64,000 nt of DNA from CAZNKU01 sp045541135 (lineage in GTDB: Bacteria; Bacillota; Clostridia; Monoglobales; Firm-18). Positions 62,168-64,000 of this stretch are shown here, in pieces (position 1 is the stretch's first letter; every line of letters starts with the position of its first letter). The translations under genes were made by a program, and so were the position numbers. Location: contig JAZQIO010000006.1 in the NCBI GenBank assembly GCA_045541135.1, positions 1 through 64,000 of the forward strand, written 5' to 3'. Below the pieces are notes generated by a model. That model ran no database searches. It was not told the origin of the DNA and saw only the letters and a program-made list of their open reading frames with translations.

Positions 62168-62823
62168 TTTACCTGTCCTCCCACTGCACTTTCACGCAGT
62201 TTTTCTGTTGCTGCAGCAATGTCATCATATTTAAAAATACCTGAGCCACTCACGATAACATCCGCACCTTCTTTTGTAAGAATATGTACATTTTCAGCAA
62301 CAATACCGCCGTCTACTTCAAGCATTTTATCACCAATCATACTGCGTATAACGGAAATATTTTTAATTGCATCCTCAACCATACTCTGTCCGCCAAAGCC
62401 GGGGAATACAGTCATTTGAAGTACCATATCTGTATATTCCAGGTACGGTCTTAATTTTTCCGGGTCTGTGTCCGGGTTAAGTGCGAGACCTGAAATTTTT
62501 CCCATTTCCTTAATCTTTTTAAGGCATCCCAAAATATCGTCGTCAACTTCCACGTGAATGGTTACAATATCTGCACCGGCATTTATAAAAGGCTCTATAT
62601 ATTTGCTTGGCTTTTCAATCATAAGATGAACATCCAACGGAATATCCGTAACCTTTTTAAGTCCCTTTACAATGAATACACCAAAGCCTAAATTAGGCAC
62701 AAAGTGACCGTCCATTACATCAATGTGAAAATAGTCTGTAACAGACTCCAACTTTTTTACATCTCTTTCCATGTTACCTACATCAACTGATAAAAGTGAT
62801 GGTGATATTTTTATTTTTCCCAT
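62164..62823 (-). CDS. rpe: Ribulose-phosphate 3-epimerase
   Basis: A 219-residue TIM-barrel enzyme of the pentose phosphate pathway. Signatures: KISPSLLSVDVGNMERDVKK, FHIDVMDGHFVPNLGFG, LDVHLMIEKP, MTVFPGFGGQ and LEVDGGI. Metal ligands are the His and Asp pairs in these motifs. Overlaps rsgA by 13 bases and thiN by 4. Confidence 0.97.
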   Translation of the reverse strand: MGKIKISPSLLSVDVGNMERDVKKLESVTDYFHIDVMDGHFVPNLGFGVFIVKGLKKVTDIPLDVHLMIEKPSKYIEPFINAGADIVTIHVEVDDDILGCLKKIKEMGKISGLALNPDTDPEKLRPYLEYTDMVLQMTVFPGFGGQSMVEDAIKNISVIRSMIGDKMLEVDGGIVAENVHILTKEGADVIVSGSGIFKYDDIAAATEKLRESAVGGQVK

Positions 62824-63683
62824 GTCTTAATCTCCTTTAACGCTTCATAAATCTGTTTATAACTTTCAAATCTGCTTGTTGAAATTTCACCTTTTTCTAC
62901 TGCTTCTGAAACAGCACAATCACGTGACTTTGTGCCGAAGTGATTGCAGTCTGCAAAACGGCATTTACCATCTAAAGCTGAAATTTCATTAAAATATTTT
63001 TTTACATCGTTTGCCTCGATATCTGTGATCTCCAGTATGCTGAAACCGGGTGTATCCATAACATAAGTTCCCGGCACGGGTTCGAAAAGTTCAACGTGAC
63101 GAGTGGTGTGCTTGCCACGTTCAATTTTACTTACATCACCTACATCAAGTGAAAGTCCGAAACGGTTTAAAAGGCTTGATTTGCCAACACCGCTGTTACC
63201 TGCAAAGGCAGTAATTTTGCCCTTTATTTTTCCCTTAAGTTCGTCTACTCCGTAATTTGTCTTTGCACAGACGGACACAACCTTGTAGCCTGCCTTTTCA
63301 TACACAGACTTTATTTCATCAGGTGATTCAAGGTCTGTTTTATTAACTGCAATCAAAACCTCTATGCCCTTACTTTCAGCACTTAAAATAAGCTTATCAA
63401 TCATAAAAAAGTCGGGCTGTGGTTTTGTTGCCGCAATAACAATAACAATACATTCAATGTTTGCAACGGGAGGTCTTATAAGGATGTTTTTACGTTCCTC
63501 AATTTCCTCAACAGCACCCTCCATTGTATTTTCATTTACAATAGTGATTTTTACTCTGTCACCTACTGTAGGTTTAATACCTTGCTTACGAAATTTTCCT
63601 CTCGCACGGCACTCTGCAACACCCATTTCAGTAGATACATAGTAAAAACCGCCAATTCCTTTAACTATAACTCCATTTGTCAT
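62811..63683 (-). CDS. rsgA: Ribosome small subunit-dependent GTPase A
   Basis: A 290-residue circularly permuted GTPase acting late in 30S assembly. N-terminal OB fold, then G4 (NKTD), G1 (GNSGVGKSSLLN) and G3 (DTPGF) in permuted order. A C-terminal zinc site shows cysteine and histidine ligands in KCRFADCNHFGTKSRDC. Two bases separate it from prkC. Confidence 0.97.
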   Translation of the reverse strand: MTNGVIVKGIGGFYYVSTEMGVAECRARGKFRKQGIKPTVGDRVKITIVNENTMEGAVEEIEERKNILIRPPVANIECIVIVIAATKPQPDFFMIDKLILSAESKGIEVLIAVNKTDLESPDEIKSVYEKAGYKVVSVCAKTNYGVDELKGKIKGKITAFAGNSGVGKSSLLNRFGLSLDVGDVSKIERGKHTTRHVELFEPVPGTYVMDTPGFSILEITDIEANDVKKYFNEISALDGKCRFADCNHFGTKSRDCAVSEAVEKGEISTSRFESYKQIYEALKEIKTWEK

Positions 63684-63685
63684 AA

Positions 63686-64000
63686 TCAGTTCCAGGTTTC
63701 CTCCAATGTCATTGAAAGTTCGCCGTCAAAATACACATCAATGTAACTCACATTCGAAGAAGACGGCTTTGCAACATTAAATGAGAATGAAAACTCATCC
63801 TTGCTGTGTTTTTTGTAATAAATCTGAGACCCATCCTGATTTACCTTAACCAAAACAGTATCCCTGTCCTGAGGAAGATTTATTGTAATATTTTTCATCT
63901 GTGCTGCTTCTTCTGCCTTTTTAAGTGTTAAATGAATAACAGCACCCTCTGCAACTACATTGCCTTCATATACTGCTTTTTTTCCACCTACGGAATCTTC
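63686..64000 (-). CDS. prkC: Ser/Thr protein kinase PrkC, C-terminal part only
   Basis: The frame is open to the right edge of the window, giving the last 104 residues of a longer protein. Visible sequence (EDSVGGKKAVYEGNVVAEGA..., then NITINLPQDRDTVLVKVNQD) is an extracellular beta-rich tail like that after the PASTA repeats in clostridial PrkC. Assignment rests mainly on position directly before rsgA-rpe-thiN-spoVM; no kinase or complete PASTA domain is in view. Confidence 0.7.
   Translation of the reverse strand, partial: EDSVGGKKAVYEGNVVAEGAVIHLTLKKAEEAAQMKNITINLPQDRDTVLVKVNQDGSQIYYKKHSKDEFSFSFNVAKPSSSNVSYIDVYFDGELSMTLEETWN

Noticed and set aside
1..64000. CRISPR arrays, rRNA, tRNA, phage or integrase genes
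   Set aside because: No regularly spaced identical repeats, no ribosomal RNA signatures, no cloverleaf recognised by eye and no integrase-like protein in the window; a covariance search could still reveal a structured RNA.

Overview
The window is 64 kb of AT-rich, low-GC Firmicutes chromosome, most likely from an anaerobic, spore-forming, carbohydrate-degrading member of Clostridia (gut or rumen type). The evidence is the gene order (rimP-nusA-ylxR-ylxQ-infB-rbfA-nrnA-truB-ribF-rpsO-pnp, whiA-dnaE-pfkA-pgsA, prkC-rsgA-rpe-thiN-spoVM), purine-rich ribosome binding sites, a 23-codon spoVM, an S-layer-homology protein and pectin/uronate genes. The exact genus cannot be read from the sequence. 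No rRNA, tRNA, CRISPR array or phage gene was seen.

Layout. 1-4.6 kb: transporters (EamA, AEC), an SGNH esterase, a GNAT and a zinc-ribbon/TPR membrane protein. 4.8-17.1 kb: a divergent RpiR-type regulator and an 11.3-kb co-directional operon (fucose-isomerase-like, GlcD-like flavoprotein, 2[4Fe-4S] protein, class II aldolase, PfkB kinase, IolB, GalM-like mutarotase, DUF4867 cupin, FGGY kinase, fused EtfB-EtfA). This is the most interesting part of the window: it looks like a sugar or polyol route in which a flavin oxidation step is wired to an electron-transferring flavoprotein of the NAD-binding, bifurcation-type subgroup. Four TGAAA-N4/5-TTTCA boxes lie between the regulator and the operon. 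17.3-25.2 kb: an unsaturated-uronide module (GH88 hydrolase and KduI fused to a lectin-like domain), two AraC regulators, a CBM9-like protein and a Gfo/Idh plus TIM-barrel pair. 25.5-30.1 kb: an SLH/YcdB surface protein with its ECF sigma and anti-sigma genes, and a cysteine-rich protein.

30.2-50.4 kb is almost entirely minus-strand housekeeping: rpmB, pgsA, pfkA, dnaE, whiA, a FAD oxidoreductase behind a decayed ceramidase-like gene, an amidohydrolase, ppa, pnp, rpsO and the nusA-infB operon. 50.6-59.2 kb (plus) holds a HAD phosphatase, an LtaS-like enzyme, valS, folC, a membrane protein and ymdB. 59.3-61.0 kb has a membrane protein and a second class II aldolase. 61.2-64.0 kb (minus) is prkC(partial)-rsgA-rpe-thiN-small membrane protein-spoVM.

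Non-coding structure is rich: a dispersed 230-330 bp inverted-repeat element (13.2 and 25.2 kb, core only at 22.0 kb), a different 275-bp MITE-like element inserted between infB and rbfA, and many intrinsic terminators. Most promoters I call are TTGNNN-17-TANNNT matches found by eye.
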